A stretch of DNA of 64,000 nucleotides from Bin5 sp965200685 (lineage in GTDB: Bacteria; Chloroflexota; Anaerolineae; Caldilineales; Caldilineaceae): the NCBI GenBank assembly GCA_965200685.1, contig OZ241379.1, positions 4,092,001-4,156,000 of the forward strand, read 5' to 3'. Below the pieces are notes generated by a model. It searched no databases. It saw only the letters and a list, made by a program, of their open reading frames with translations, and was not told where the DNA came from. Positions 41,084 to 49,321 of this stretch are shown piece after piece. The position numbers and the translations under genes were made by a program. Within the stretch, counting starts at the first letter, position 1. The number at the start of each line of letters is the position of its first letter.

Positions 41084-43765
41084 ATGCCGCGCCGTGCCAA
41101 ATCCAGGCAGCCCAAGACAGTCGAAACCCTCACCCATACCGAAGCCAGCCGCACCAATATCCCCACCGCTGAATACCAGGCCCTGATGCGCGCAGAGGAA
41201 CAAACCCCCATCCGCCTAGCCTACCAACGCCGCAACCGGGACCTGGACCCACAGCTCGTCTGGCGCGGCAAGGACGAGCAGGACATGTCCGAACTGGTAG
41301 TGCCTGCCCCGCCCCTCTACATCCAAGAGAAAGTCCATCCCAAGGTGCTGACCGACGACCTGCTGCGCTATACACAGGCACACAGTGAGGAGAAGGACCC
41401 CCAACTGGGATTTGCCGACCTGTTCGCAGATTTCAACGGCCTGCCCAACGAAGCCGCCAAGACAGAATTCTACCAGCACGATGCCAACTGGTCCAACCGC
41501 ATGATCCTAGGCGACAGCCTGCAGGTGATGGCATCCCTGACCGAGCGCGAAGGCCTGCGCGGTAAGGTGCAGTGTATCTACATGGACCCGCCCTATGGCA
41601 TCAAGTTCAACTCCAATTTCCAATGGTCCACCACCAGCCGCGATGTGAAAGATGGCAGGGCCGACCACATCACCCGGGAGCCGGAACAGGTGAAGGCCTT
41701 CCGCGACACCTGGCGAGATGGGATTCATTCCTACCTGAGCTATCTACGGGACAGGCTAACGGTGGCGCGGGACCTGTTGACGGAGAGCGGGTCGGTGTTT
41801 GTGCAGATCGGGGATGAGAATGTTCACCGGGTGCGGGCGTTGATGGATGAGGTGTTCGGGGAGGATAACTCAATTGCGACGATTCGTTATCGAATTTTCG
41901 GTGTCAGGGGTAGCCGATTTCTTGATAGTACAACCGATAACATAATCTGGTACGCAAAAGACGCGAATAAAACTAAGTATCGAGAGATTTTTCAGGACCG
42001 AGAAAATACGGACGGGTTCGAGCCCGTCCGTCTCTATAGACCCAACTTTTCTGCAGGATTACATTTTGATTATACATTTCATGATAAAACCTATACACCG
42101 CCAACAACAATGCACTGGGCCACCAGTCAGGTTGGTCTCAAAAGGCTACAAAAAGCAGAAAGGCTTATCGGATTCAATGCAGATGTGAGGTACAAAAGAT
42201 ACAAAGCCGATTTTCCTCAAAAAGTCCTATCTACATCGTGGCAAGATACTTGGGGAGAGCAAGACAAACGATATGTTGTTCAAACAGCAACAAAGGTCAT
42301 CCAACGCTGCATCCTCATGACCACTGACCCCGGCGACATCGTCCTTGACCCCACCTGCGGCTCCGGCACCACCGCCTATGTCGCGGAACAATGGGGCCGC
42401 CGCTGGGTCACCATCGACACCTCCCGGGTCGCCCTGGCCCTGGCGCGCGCCCGCATCATGGGCGCACGCTACCCCTACTACATCCTCGCCGACAGCCGTG
42501 AGGGCCAGCGCAAAGAAGCTGAAATCAGCCGCACCGCCCCCGCCCAATCCTCCACCTACCACGACATCCGCCAAGGCTTCGTCTACCAGCGCGTGCCACA
42601 TATCACCCTGCGCGCCATTGCCAACAACACCGAGATCGACACGATCTGGCAAGCCTATGAACGTGACCTCGCGCCCCTACGTCAGAAGCTGTCAGCCGCC
42701 AGTGGTCAGACGCGCACATGGGAAGAATGGGAGATCCCGCGCCAACGCCCACAGGACTGGCCAGCAGACACCGAACCACTACATACCGCTTTCTGGCAAC
42801 AGCGGCGGGGACGCCAGCAGGAGATCGACGCGGCCATCGCGGCCAAAGCCGACTACGAGTACCTCTATGACAAGCCCTATGAGGACAGAAAGACCGTGCG
42901 CGTGGCCGGCCCCTTCACAGTCGAAAGCATCTCACCTCACCGCGTCTTGGACGTAGACGAGAACGGCGAGTTCATTGACAGAGTGGCAGAGACCAAAGAT
43001 GGCGACAAGACCGACTTTGCTAGGGTCATCCTGGAGAACCTGCGGACGGCCGGCGTACAGCAGGTCCACAAGGAGGACAGGATCAACTTCTCCAGCCTTG
43101 AGCCCTGGCCGGGCGACCTCATCTGCGCTGAGGCCCGCTTGGAGAGTGGGGAGCGCGCGGCCATCTTCATCGGCCCAGAGTTCGGCACCGTCTCTCGCCC
43201 GGACCTAGTACAAGCTGCACGGGAGGCCGCAGAGGGCGACTTTGAACTGCTGATCACCTGCGCTTTCAACTATGACGCGCACACAACCGAGTTTGAGAAA
43301 CTGGGCCGTCTCCCCGTGCTCAAGGCGCGCATGAACGCGGACCTACACATGGCCGACTCTCTCATGAACACCGGCAAGGGGAACTTATTTGTGATATTCG
43401 GCGAGCCGGATATCGACATCCTCAACGCCGAAGACGGACAGATCCAGGTGCGTGTCAAGGGTGTTGACGTCTTCCACCCCAACAGCGACGAGATTCGCAG
43501 CCATGGGCCTGAAGGTATCGCCTGTTGGTTTATTGACAGCGATTACAACGAAGAGAGCTTCTTCGTGCGTCATGCCTACTTCCTGGGGGCCAACGACCCG
43601 TACAAAGCCTTGAAGACCACCCTCAAGGCGGAGATCAATGAGGGGGCTTGGGCCACGCTTCACAGCGACATCTCCCGGCCCTTTGACAGGCCGGCATCGG
43701 GCCGCATCGCGGTCAAGGTCATCAACCACCTAGGCGATGAGGTCATGAAAGTGTTCAGAGTGTAA
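41084..43765 (+). CDS. Type III-like DNA methyltransferase (Mod)
   Basis: 893 residues, longer than classic Mod (about 650). Motif IV is YMDPPYGIKFNSNFQW (about 165) and motif I is LDPTCGSGTTAYVAEQWG (about 420): a beta-class amino-methyltransferase. The stretch between them (about 41870-42290) is markedly AT-rich compared with the flanks and has no internal homopolymer. It is the expected place of the target recognition domain and looks swapped in. A 450-residue C-terminal extension (ISPHRVLDVDENGEF...) lacks a recognised domain. Pairs with the Res gene at 34138. Confidence 0.9.
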   Translation: MPRRAKSRQPKTVETLTHTEASRTNIPTAEYQALMRAEEQTPIRLAYQRRNRDLDPQLVWRGKDEQDMSELVVPAPPLYIQEKVHPKVLTDDLLRYTQAHSEEKDPQLGFADLFADFNGLPNEAAKTEFYQHDANWSNRMILGDSLQVMASLTEREGLRGKVQCIYMDPPYGIKFNSNFQWSTTSRDVKDGRADHITREPEQVKAFRDTWRDGIHSYLSYLRDRLTVARDLLTESGSVFVQIGDENVHRVRALMDEVFGEDNSIATIRYRIFGVRGSRFLDSTTDNIIWYAKDANKTKYREIFQDRENTDGFEPVRLYRPNFSAGLHFDYTFHDKTYTPPTTMHWATSQVGLKRLQKAERLIGFNADVRYKRYKADFPQKVLSTSWQDTWGEQDKRYVVQTATKVIQRCILMTTDPGDIVLDPTCGSGTTAYVAEQWGRRWVTIDTSRVALALARARIMGARYPYYILADSREGQRKEAEISRTAPAQSSTYHDIRQGFVYQRVPHITLRAIANNTEIDTIWQAYERDLAPLRQKLSAASGQTRTWEEWEIPRQRPQDWPADTEPLHTAFWQQRRGRQQEIDAAIAAKADYEYLYDKPYEDRKTVRVAGPFTVESISPHRVLDVDENGEFIDRVAETKDGDKTDFARVILENLRTAGVQQVHKEDRINFSSLEPWPGDLICAEARLESGERAAIFIGPEFGTVSRPDLVQAAREAAEGDFELLITCAFNYDAHTTEFEKLGRLPVLKARMNADLHMADSLMNTGKGNLFVIFGEPDIDILNAEDGQIQVRVKGVDVFHPNSDEIRSHGPEGIACWFIDSDYNEESFFVRHAYFLGANDPYKALKTTLKAEINEGAWATLHSDISRPFDRPASGRIAVKVINHLGDEVMKVFRV

Positions 43766-43789
43766 CTGCAGCGACTGAAAGGACTGCTT

Positions 43790-44896
43790 ATGAAAACCTA
43801 TCGTGCCGCTTTGGTCGGCTGTGGCCGCATCGGCACCCTTTGGGAAACAGATCCCCCGACCCCGCTCACCCATGCCGGTGCGTTAGCAGTCTGTGCGCGC
43901 ACGGAACTGGTGGCCGGCGCAAGCCGGGGCAACCAGCATCTACAACAGTTCGGGCGTATGTGGGATGTGGATGCCCTCTACCTTGATTATCAACAGATGT
44001 TTGCCCAAGAACAGTTGGAGATCGTCTGTATTGCCACCCATCCGGGCCTACATCGGGCTATTGTTGAGGCCGCGGTCCAGGCCGGTGCCAAGGGGATTCT
44101 CTGCGAAAAGCCCCTTGCCCTCAGCCTAGAGGATGCCGATGCCCTTGTCGCGGCCTGCCGTGAGGCCGGTTGCGTCCTGTCGGTCAACCATTCACGCCGC
44201 TGGAATCCGGTCTTCATCAAGGCCAAAGAGATGGTCGAAGCCGGTGAGATCGGGGACCTGATCTCCATGCTCGGCATCTGCCAAGGGGTCAAACCATTCC
44301 CCGCTTGGACAGCCGACGAAGAAGGCCCCCTGATCCATGATGCTGTCCATACCTTTGACCTGTTCCGCCTCTATGCCGGCGATGTCAAATCTGTCATCGG
44401 CACAGCCCATCGTCGCCAACGTCCATTTGCCGTAGAGGATATCAGCGAAGGGATCTTCACCTTCCATAGCGGCATCAGTGCTGTCTCTATGGTCAACGAA
44501 CTGACCCGCTATGCCCGTTTCGGCATCGAACTACAGGGCAGCGAGGGGATCATCAGCCTAGAATATGCCGGCCATCAATGGTGGCTCGGTGTTGATACCA
44601 CGGACCGGCTCAATGAGCCTGATCCCCGCATCGAATGGTTTAGCCTAGAGCCGCGCCCGTTCCCCGCCACAGAAGAGGTAAGCTCCATACAGATGGCTGT
44701 TGAGGAGTTGGTGCGCTGCATAGAAAGCGGAGACGAGCCTAGCTCCAATGGCGAAGATGGGATCGCCTCCCTTGAAATGGTCATGGGGATCTACGAGTCC
44801 CAGCACCAGGGAAATCGCCCGGTCCCTCTGCCCCTCAGGAATCGCTCATCCCAGCTCTACATGTTGCGGGAAGAAGGCTATTTCAGGGACCAATGA
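43790..44896 (+). CDS. Gfo/Idh/MocA family oxidoreductase
   Basis: 368 residues with AALVGCGRIGTLWETD at the N-terminus, LCEKPLALSLEDAD near residue 105, and a substrate domain with LIHDAVHTFDLFRLY. GAAAGGA precedes the ATG. The SDR gene follows 19 bases later, so the two probably catalyse consecutive oxidation or reduction steps on one substrate. Marks the return from the defence island to metabolic genes. Confidence 0.92.
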   Translation: MKTYRAALVGCGRIGTLWETDPPTPLTHAGALAVCARTELVAGASRGNQHLQQFGRMWDVDALYLDYQQMFAQEQLEIVCIATHPGLHRAIVEAAVQAGAKGILCEKPLALSLEDADALVAACREAGCVLSVNHSRRWNPVFIKAKEMVEAGEIGDLISMLGICQGVKPFPAWTADEEGPLIHDAVHTFDLFRLYAGDVKSVIGTAHRRQRPFAVEDISEGIFTFHSGISAVSMVNELTRYARFGIELQGSEGIISLEYAGHQWWLGVDTTDRLNEPDPRIEWFSLEPRPFPATEEVSSIQMAVEELVRCIESGDEPSSNGEDGIASLEMVMGIYESQHQGNRPVPLPLRNRSSQLYMLREEGYFRDQ

Positions 44897-44915
44897 CTAG
44901 CAGTTCGGAGGAACG

Positions 44916-45716
44916 ATGATGAGACGTTTTGACGGCAAAACCGCCTTAATTACCGGTGCTTCCTTGGGCATCGGGCGGGGAATTGCCCTCTGTTTGGCAG
45001 AAGAGGGCGCAAATATAGTGGTGAACTACCGCTCTCACCAAGAGGAAGCAGAACGTGTGGCCGAGGCGGTGCGCGGCCTGGGCAGCGAAGCCTTGGTCTG
45101 GCAGACGGATGTGGCGGACCGGGACGCGGTCGCCCGCATGATCCAAGGGGCAGTCCAGCAGTTCGGCCAGCTTGATGTGGCAGTGGCCAACGCGGCCATC
45201 TCCATCCGTGAGCCGGTCGTAGAGGCCCTATGGGAGAACATACTGCGTACCCTTGAAGTCAGCCAATTTGGCGTCTTCCACACCTGCCAATTGGCCGCGC
45301 AGCAGATGCTGAAACAGCCATTGGTCGGGCGCAGCCGCGGCAAGATCATCGTCATCAGCTCCATCCACGAAGAGATCGCATTTCCGCGCAGCGCGGCCTA
45401 CAACATGTCCAAAGCGGCCATCAACCACCTCACCCGCACCATGGCCGCCGAGTTGGCCGCGCAGCGCATCAATGTCAATGTAATCAACCCCGGCTGGATC
45501 GATACGCCGGGCGAACGTACATTCTACAGCGAACAGGAACTGGCCGCAGCCGGCCAACGCATCCCCTGGGGACGGATCGGCGTACCCGAAGATATCGGCA
45601 GAGCCGTAGCCTACCTGGCCAGCGACCATGCCGACTATGTGACCGGCTCGACCTTGCGCGTGGATGGCGGGTTCGTCCACGGCCTTGCCCTGCCCACAGG
45701 GCAGGATAACCAATAA
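44916..45716 (+). CDS. SDR family oxidoreductase (glucose dehydrogenase-like)
   Basis: 266 residues of a classical short-chain dehydrogenase. ALITGASLGIGRGIA is the NAD(P) motif, VANAAISI the NAG-like motif, SSIHEEIAF the catalytic serine region, and AAYNMSKAAINHLTR the YxxxK pair. The C-terminus DYVTGSTLRVDGGFVHG is typical of the FabG/glucose-1-dehydrogenase branch. Two adjacent ATGs (44916, 44919) follow CGGAGGAAC. In an operon with the preceding Gfo oxidoreductase. Confidence 0.92.
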   Translation: MMRRFDGKTALITGASLGIGRGIALCLAEEGANIVVNYRSHQEEAERVAEAVRGLGSEALVWQTDVADRDAVARMIQGAVQQFGQLDVAVANAAISIREPVVEALWENILRTLEVSQFGVFHTCQLAAQQMLKQPLVGRSRGKIIVISSIHEEIAFPRSAAYNMSKAAINHLTRTMAAELAAQRINVNVINPGWIDTPGERTFYSEQELAAAGQRIPWGRIGVPEDIGRAVAYLASDHADYVTGSTLRVDGGFVHGLALPTGQDNQ

Positions 45717-45764
45717 AAGAATTCATAGGACTGTAGCTTGGAGTCCATCTTGAGGAGATCTGCT

Positions 45765-46736
45765 ATGAATACGCAGAATGAGACCAAGGAAGAACGTTTA
45801 GTGTCGCGCGCCCGAGGATGTTTATTGGCGCATCTCGCAGGCAATGCTTTGGGAAACCAAGTAGAACGGCGGGATCCGGAGAGCATTTTAGCACTGTATC
45901 CGGACGGTGTTCGGGATATGTCTGCGGAGAGTAGGACGTGGCCTCTCATCGCAGGACAGCTCACTGATGCAGCTGAGATGGCATTGGTATTGACCCGGTC
46001 TCTGGCGGATTTAGGAAAATTTGACCAGATAGCGATTCAGAGGGGTTATATAGATTGGATGAAATCGAATCCGTTCAGCATTAGCAATACCGTGAGAGGT
46101 GCTTTGCGGATTTATCTGCCGAACTCAGTGACGCAGACATGCGAAGCGTTGATGCGGATTAGCCCATTGGGTATCTTCGGCGTGAATTATGAGCTTGGCC
46201 AGGTGGCGCGCTGGGCGGTGGAAGAGGCAGGGATCACCCAAACCGGCCATATCTGCTGTCAGGTGAATAGTCTGTTTGCCATGGCAATTTCTGAAGCCAT
46301 GCGCCAGGAAGGGGAAGAATCCCCGGAGAAGTTGTATGAGTCGGTACGCGACTGGGCCGCTGAGATGAAGGTTAACCGGCAGGTCACTGCGGTGATAGAG
46401 ATGGCGCAGGAGAGTCTGCCGCAGAATTATATCAGCGGTTGGGTGCTGCATATGTTCCACACTGCTTTGTGGCAGTTGCTTCATGCGCCTAATTTGGAAG
46501 AAGCTATCGTGCATACGATTATGCTCGGTGGAGACGCGGGCTCAAGTGCGGCGGTATGTGGGTCTTTGTTTGGGGCTCTATATGGGGAGACAGCAATACC
46601 GGCCCGTTGGGTCGATGTCCTGTTGAACTGTCGGCCTGAAAAAGGGAAGCCAGGGATCCTGGTTCCACGGCCAGAACTCTATTGGGCGGTGGATGCCCGG
46701 GAATTGGCTGAACGTTTGGTTGTGCAAAATCCCTAA
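45765..46736 (+). CDS. ADP-ribosylglycohydrolase (DraG)-like protein with altered metal site
   Basis: 323 residues from ATG 45765, which follows GAGGAGA; the TTG at 45738 is rejected. GCLLAHLAGNALGNQ at the N-terminus and GGDAGSSAAVCGSLFGALYG near the end match the DraG fold that removes ADP-ribose from proteins using two metal ions. The first metal motif, usually TDDTxM, reads TDAAEM. The second, usually GGDxDTxAA, reads GGDAGSSAA. Several ligands are therefore missing, and the enzyme is probably inactive or has another activity. Lower GC than the SDR gene before it. Confidence 0.78.
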   Translation: MNTQNETKEERLVSRARGCLLAHLAGNALGNQVERRDPESILALYPDGVRDMSAESRTWPLIAGQLTDAAEMALVLTRSLADLGKFDQIAIQRGYIDWMKSNPFSISNTVRGALRIYLPNSVTQTCEALMRISPLGIFGVNYELGQVARWAVEEAGITQTGHICCQVNSLFAMAISEAMRQEGEESPEKLYESVRDWAAEMKVNRQVTAVIEMAQESLPQNYISGWVLHMFHTALWQLLHAPNLEEAIVHTIMLGGDAGSSAAVCGSLFGALYGETAIPARWVDVLLNCRPEKGKPGILVPRPELYWAVDARELAERLVVQNP

Positions 46737-46813
46737 ATGCCCACTTGCGGCGACCGTGGGCAGGGGCTGCAGGATCTCTCCTACATATCTACCCGCTCAC
46801 CACAAGCGTATAG

Positions 46814-46886
46814 TGCCCCCGGTAGGAGTCGAACCTACGACCAAAGGTTTAGGAAACCTCTGCTCTTTCCTCTGAGCTACGGGGGC
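46814..46886 (-). tRNA. tRNA-Arg, anticodon CCT
   Basis: Complete 73-base cloverleaf on the minus strand: acceptor stem GCCCCCG/CGGGGGC, D-stem GCTC/GAGC, anticodon stem GAGGT/ACCTT with loop TTCCTAA (CCT, decodes AGG), and T-arm GTAGG-TTCGACT-CCTAC. The CCA end is not encoded. Confidence 0.97.
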
Positions 46887-46898
46887 AGGATAGCCAGT

Positions 46899-46927
46899 AC
46901 CATAGCACAATATATACAGTACGTCAA
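46899..46927 (-). promoter_or_regulatory. Promoter of tRNA-Arg
   Basis: Minus strand TTGACG (46927-46922), 17 bases, TATGGT (46904-46899), 13 bases before the mature tRNA. Confidence 0.75.
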
Positions 46928-46996
46928 AGCAATCTACCCAGCCGCCAACCTGAATCGTGCCACTTGGTGTCACTTATGGTACAATCATACCCCAGT

Positions 46997-47037
46997 GGCC
47001 TGTGGTGTTCCTGGCCACGAGTCATTGACCACAGGCC
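46997..47037. repeat. Dispersed intergenic palindromic element
   Basis: Arms GGCCTGTGG (46997-47005) and CCACAGGCC (47029-47037) form a nine-base perfect stem; the inside reads TGTTCCTGGCCACGAGTCAT. Similar sequence occurs at 5903-5940, 19985-20000, 22392-22406, 27845-27888, 56043-56090, 60755-60790, 62270-62300 and, inside a gene, near 28562-28615. Confidence 0.65.
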
Positions 47038-47049
47038 ATTGGGATACAC

Positions 47050-47994
47050 ATGCAAATACAGGATTTCACTCGGAACATACTGGACAATGTCGGCGCAGTG
47101 ATCGTCGGCAAAGATGACGTCATTGAACATCTTCTCATTGCCCTCCTGTGCGAAGGACATGTCCTGTTGGAGGATGTACCCGGGGTCGGCAAGACCATGA
47201 TGGCCCGTACCCTAAGCATCAGCCTAGGTGTAGACTTTCGTCGCCTGCAATGTACGCCGGATCTGTTGCCCAGCGACATCACAGGCACCAGCATATTCAA
47301 CCAAGAAACACGCCAGTTCCAATTTATTGCCGGCCCTGCGTTCACCCATATTCTGCTGGCAGATGAGATCAACCGGGCCACACCCCGTACCCAAGCTGCG
47401 CTACTTGAGTGTATGGGAGAAGGGCAGATTACCGTCGATGGCGAGACCCGCCCTCTGCCCCGCCCATTTATGGTGATCGCCACCCAGAACCCTGTGGAAT
47501 ACGAAGGCACCTTCCCCTTACCAGAGGCACAGCTCGACCGCTTTTTGTTCAAACTCAACCTCGGCTACCTTTCGCAGGAAGATGAAGGACAGATGCTCAA
47601 CAACCTGGGGCATAGGCATCCTATCGAAACCCTTGAGACGGTGGTAGATGGCCAGATCCTGCCGCAACTCGCTGAACAGATATGGCAGATAACGGTTGCC
47701 GACAGCATCCGCGATTATATCGTCGGCCTGGTCCAGGCCACTCGTACCCATGGGGACCTGGCCCTCGGGGCCAGCCCGCGGGGATCCCTGGCCCTCTATC
47801 GCGGCATTCAGGCCCGGGCCGCTCTGCAAGGCCGTGACTACACCTTGCCCGATGATGTACAGGCCCTAGCCCCCCTGGCCCTGCCACATCGCTGCATTGT
47901 GCGGCCAGATGCGGCCCTGCGGGGGCGTACAGCCGCGCAGATCATCGCTGAACTACTGGAAGAAGTCACTCTTGATTTGGGCGAAGACGCATAG
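47050..47994 (+). CDS. MoxR-family AAA+ ATPase
   Basis: 314 residues. Walker A is EDVPGVGKTMMARTLS, Walker B ILLADEINRATPRTQAALLE, sensor 1 VIATQNPVEYEGTFPLPEAQ, and the arginine finger lies in LDRFLFKLNLGY. The C-terminal lid has LALGASPRGSLALYR. MoxR ATPases act as chaperones that insert cofactors or assemble complexes and are commonly encoded with DUF58 and transmembrane partners, as here (next gene 34 bases downstream). Confidence 0.94.
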   Translation: MQIQDFTRNILDNVGAVIVGKDDVIEHLLIALLCEGHVLLEDVPGVGKTMMARTLSISLGVDFRRLQCTPDLLPSDITGTSIFNQETRQFQFIAGPAFTHILLADEINRATPRTQAALLECMGEGQITVDGETRPLPRPFMVIATQNPVEYEGTFPLPEAQLDRFLFKLNLGYLSQEDEGQMLNNLGHRHPIETLETVVDGQILPQLAEQIWQITVADSIRDYIVGLVQATRTHGDLALGASPRGSLALYRGIQARAALQGRDYTLPDDVQALAPLALPHRCIVRPDAALRGRTAAQIIAELLEEVTLDLGEDA

Positions 47995-48028
47995 AACGTA
48001 ACGCCTGGCCACAGGCCCCTAAGATCCT

Positions 48029-49300
48029 ATGTTTGATCTCTTCTTTCTGCTACTTTTTTTATTTGGGGTCGCCGTTCTTCTGCGGATGGATTGGATCTAC
48101 TATGTGTTCTATGTGGCCGGTGGTGTCTGGCTCCTGAGTCATTGGTGGACCCGCCGCAGCTTACGCCATCTGCGCGTCTCTCGGCATACCCCTGCCAAAG
48201 CCTTTGCTGGTGAAACCATTCAGAGCACGATTCATTTTCACAACCGCAGTCGTCTGCCCATCCCCTGGTTGAGACTACACGAAAATATCCCCATTGACCT
48301 GAAAGCCGCGGACCAGTACAATGCTGTCATCAGCATCGGCGGACGTTCCCTTACCAAGCGCGGTTTTGCCCTGCATTGCCACCGCCGAGGCTATTACGAA
48401 GTCGGCCCCATCAGCCTCTATACCGGAGACATGTTCGGGTTCGCGGAATCCTCCTGGAAAGAAACAACCCCCTACCACCTGACCGTCTATCCCAAAATCT
48501 ATTCTCTAGCCGAACTGGGCCTGCCCAGTCTGCTCCCCTTCGGTGATATGCGTAGCCCCCAACGGCTGTTTCAAGACCCGACCCGCATGGCAGGGGTGCG
48601 CCCATACACCAGCGGCGACAGTATGCGCCATATCCACTGGCGAGCCAGTGCCCATGAAGACACCCTGCTGGTCAAAAAATATCAGCCCTCCATGGCCCTC
48701 AACACGACTGTGGTCCTCGATCTAAACCGCAATGCCTTCCCCTATCGTGAGGAGTACGGCGGCAGTGAATGGGCAGTTGTCCTCGCGGCCTCCCTGGCCA
48801 GCCATGTGGCCGAACAGAGGCAGGAAGTAGGCTTCCTCAGCAACGGCGAAGACCCCCTCTCGGCTACAGAAGTCCTACCGGTCCCCTGCCGCAACGGACG
48901 GGGGCATCTGATGGGAATTCTCGAAATTTTGGCCCGCATTCAAACCCGCAACATCCCCACAGAATCTGAGCCTACCCGACAAGAAGAAGCACAAACAGAA
49001 GCGGCCGCGCCCTTCAACGGGCCGCGCCCCTCCCCGATCTCCCTGGCCCAATGGCTGCCAGAACGGGTAGCCCATCTGAGCTGGGGGTCCACGCTGCTGG
49101 TGGTGACGCCGCGCCTGACCGAATCCCTGCTGTGGGTGCTGCACGGTATGTACCGCCGTGGCCTCAATGTATACGTCCTGGTCTGCACGATTCAGCCCCA
49201 ATTCAAGCACATGCAACAGCAGGCAGATACCTTAGGGATCGTCGCCCATCAGGTGATCTGGGAATCAGACCTGACAAAGCTGCAAACAGAACAGCAGTGA
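48029..49300 (+). CDS. DUF58 domain-containing protein
   Basis: 423 residues. Two N-terminal membrane segments (about 1-40, LFFLLLFLFGVAVLL...) are followed by a beta-rich domain. The DUF58 signature GVRPYTSGDSMRHIHWRASA (about 190) lies in a von Willebrand A-like region. A proline/glutamate-rich stretch follows near residue 315. Works with the upstream MoxR ATPase; the exact client is unknown. The DUF4129 gene follows 21 bases after the stop. Confidence 0.9.
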   Translation: MFDLFFLLLFLFGVAVLLRMDWIYYVFYVAGGVWLLSHWWTRRSLRHLRVSRHTPAKAFAGETIQSTIHFHNRSRLPIPWLRLHENIPIDLKAADQYNAVISIGGRSLTKRGFALHCHRRGYYEVGPISLYTGDMFGFAESSWKETTPYHLTVYPKIYSLAELGLPSLLPFGDMRSPQRLFQDPTRMAGVRPYTSGDSMRHIHWRASAHEDTLLVKKYQPSMALNTTVVLDLNRNAFPYREEYGGSEWAVVLAASLASHVAEQRQEVGFLSNGEDPLSATEVLPVPCRNGRGHLMGILEILARIQTRNIPTESEPTRQEEAQTEAAAPFNGPRPSPISLAQWLPERVAHLSWGSTLLVVTPRLTESLLWVLHGMYRRGLNVYVLVCTIQPQFKHMQQQADTLGIVAHQVIWESDLTKLQTEQQ

Positions 49301-49321
49301 TCAGTAGCCAATGGTAGGGAT

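Noticed and set aside
46737..47117. Small open frames across the tRNA-Arg gene
   Set aside because: They translate the tRNA and the intergenic palindrome; no coding signs.
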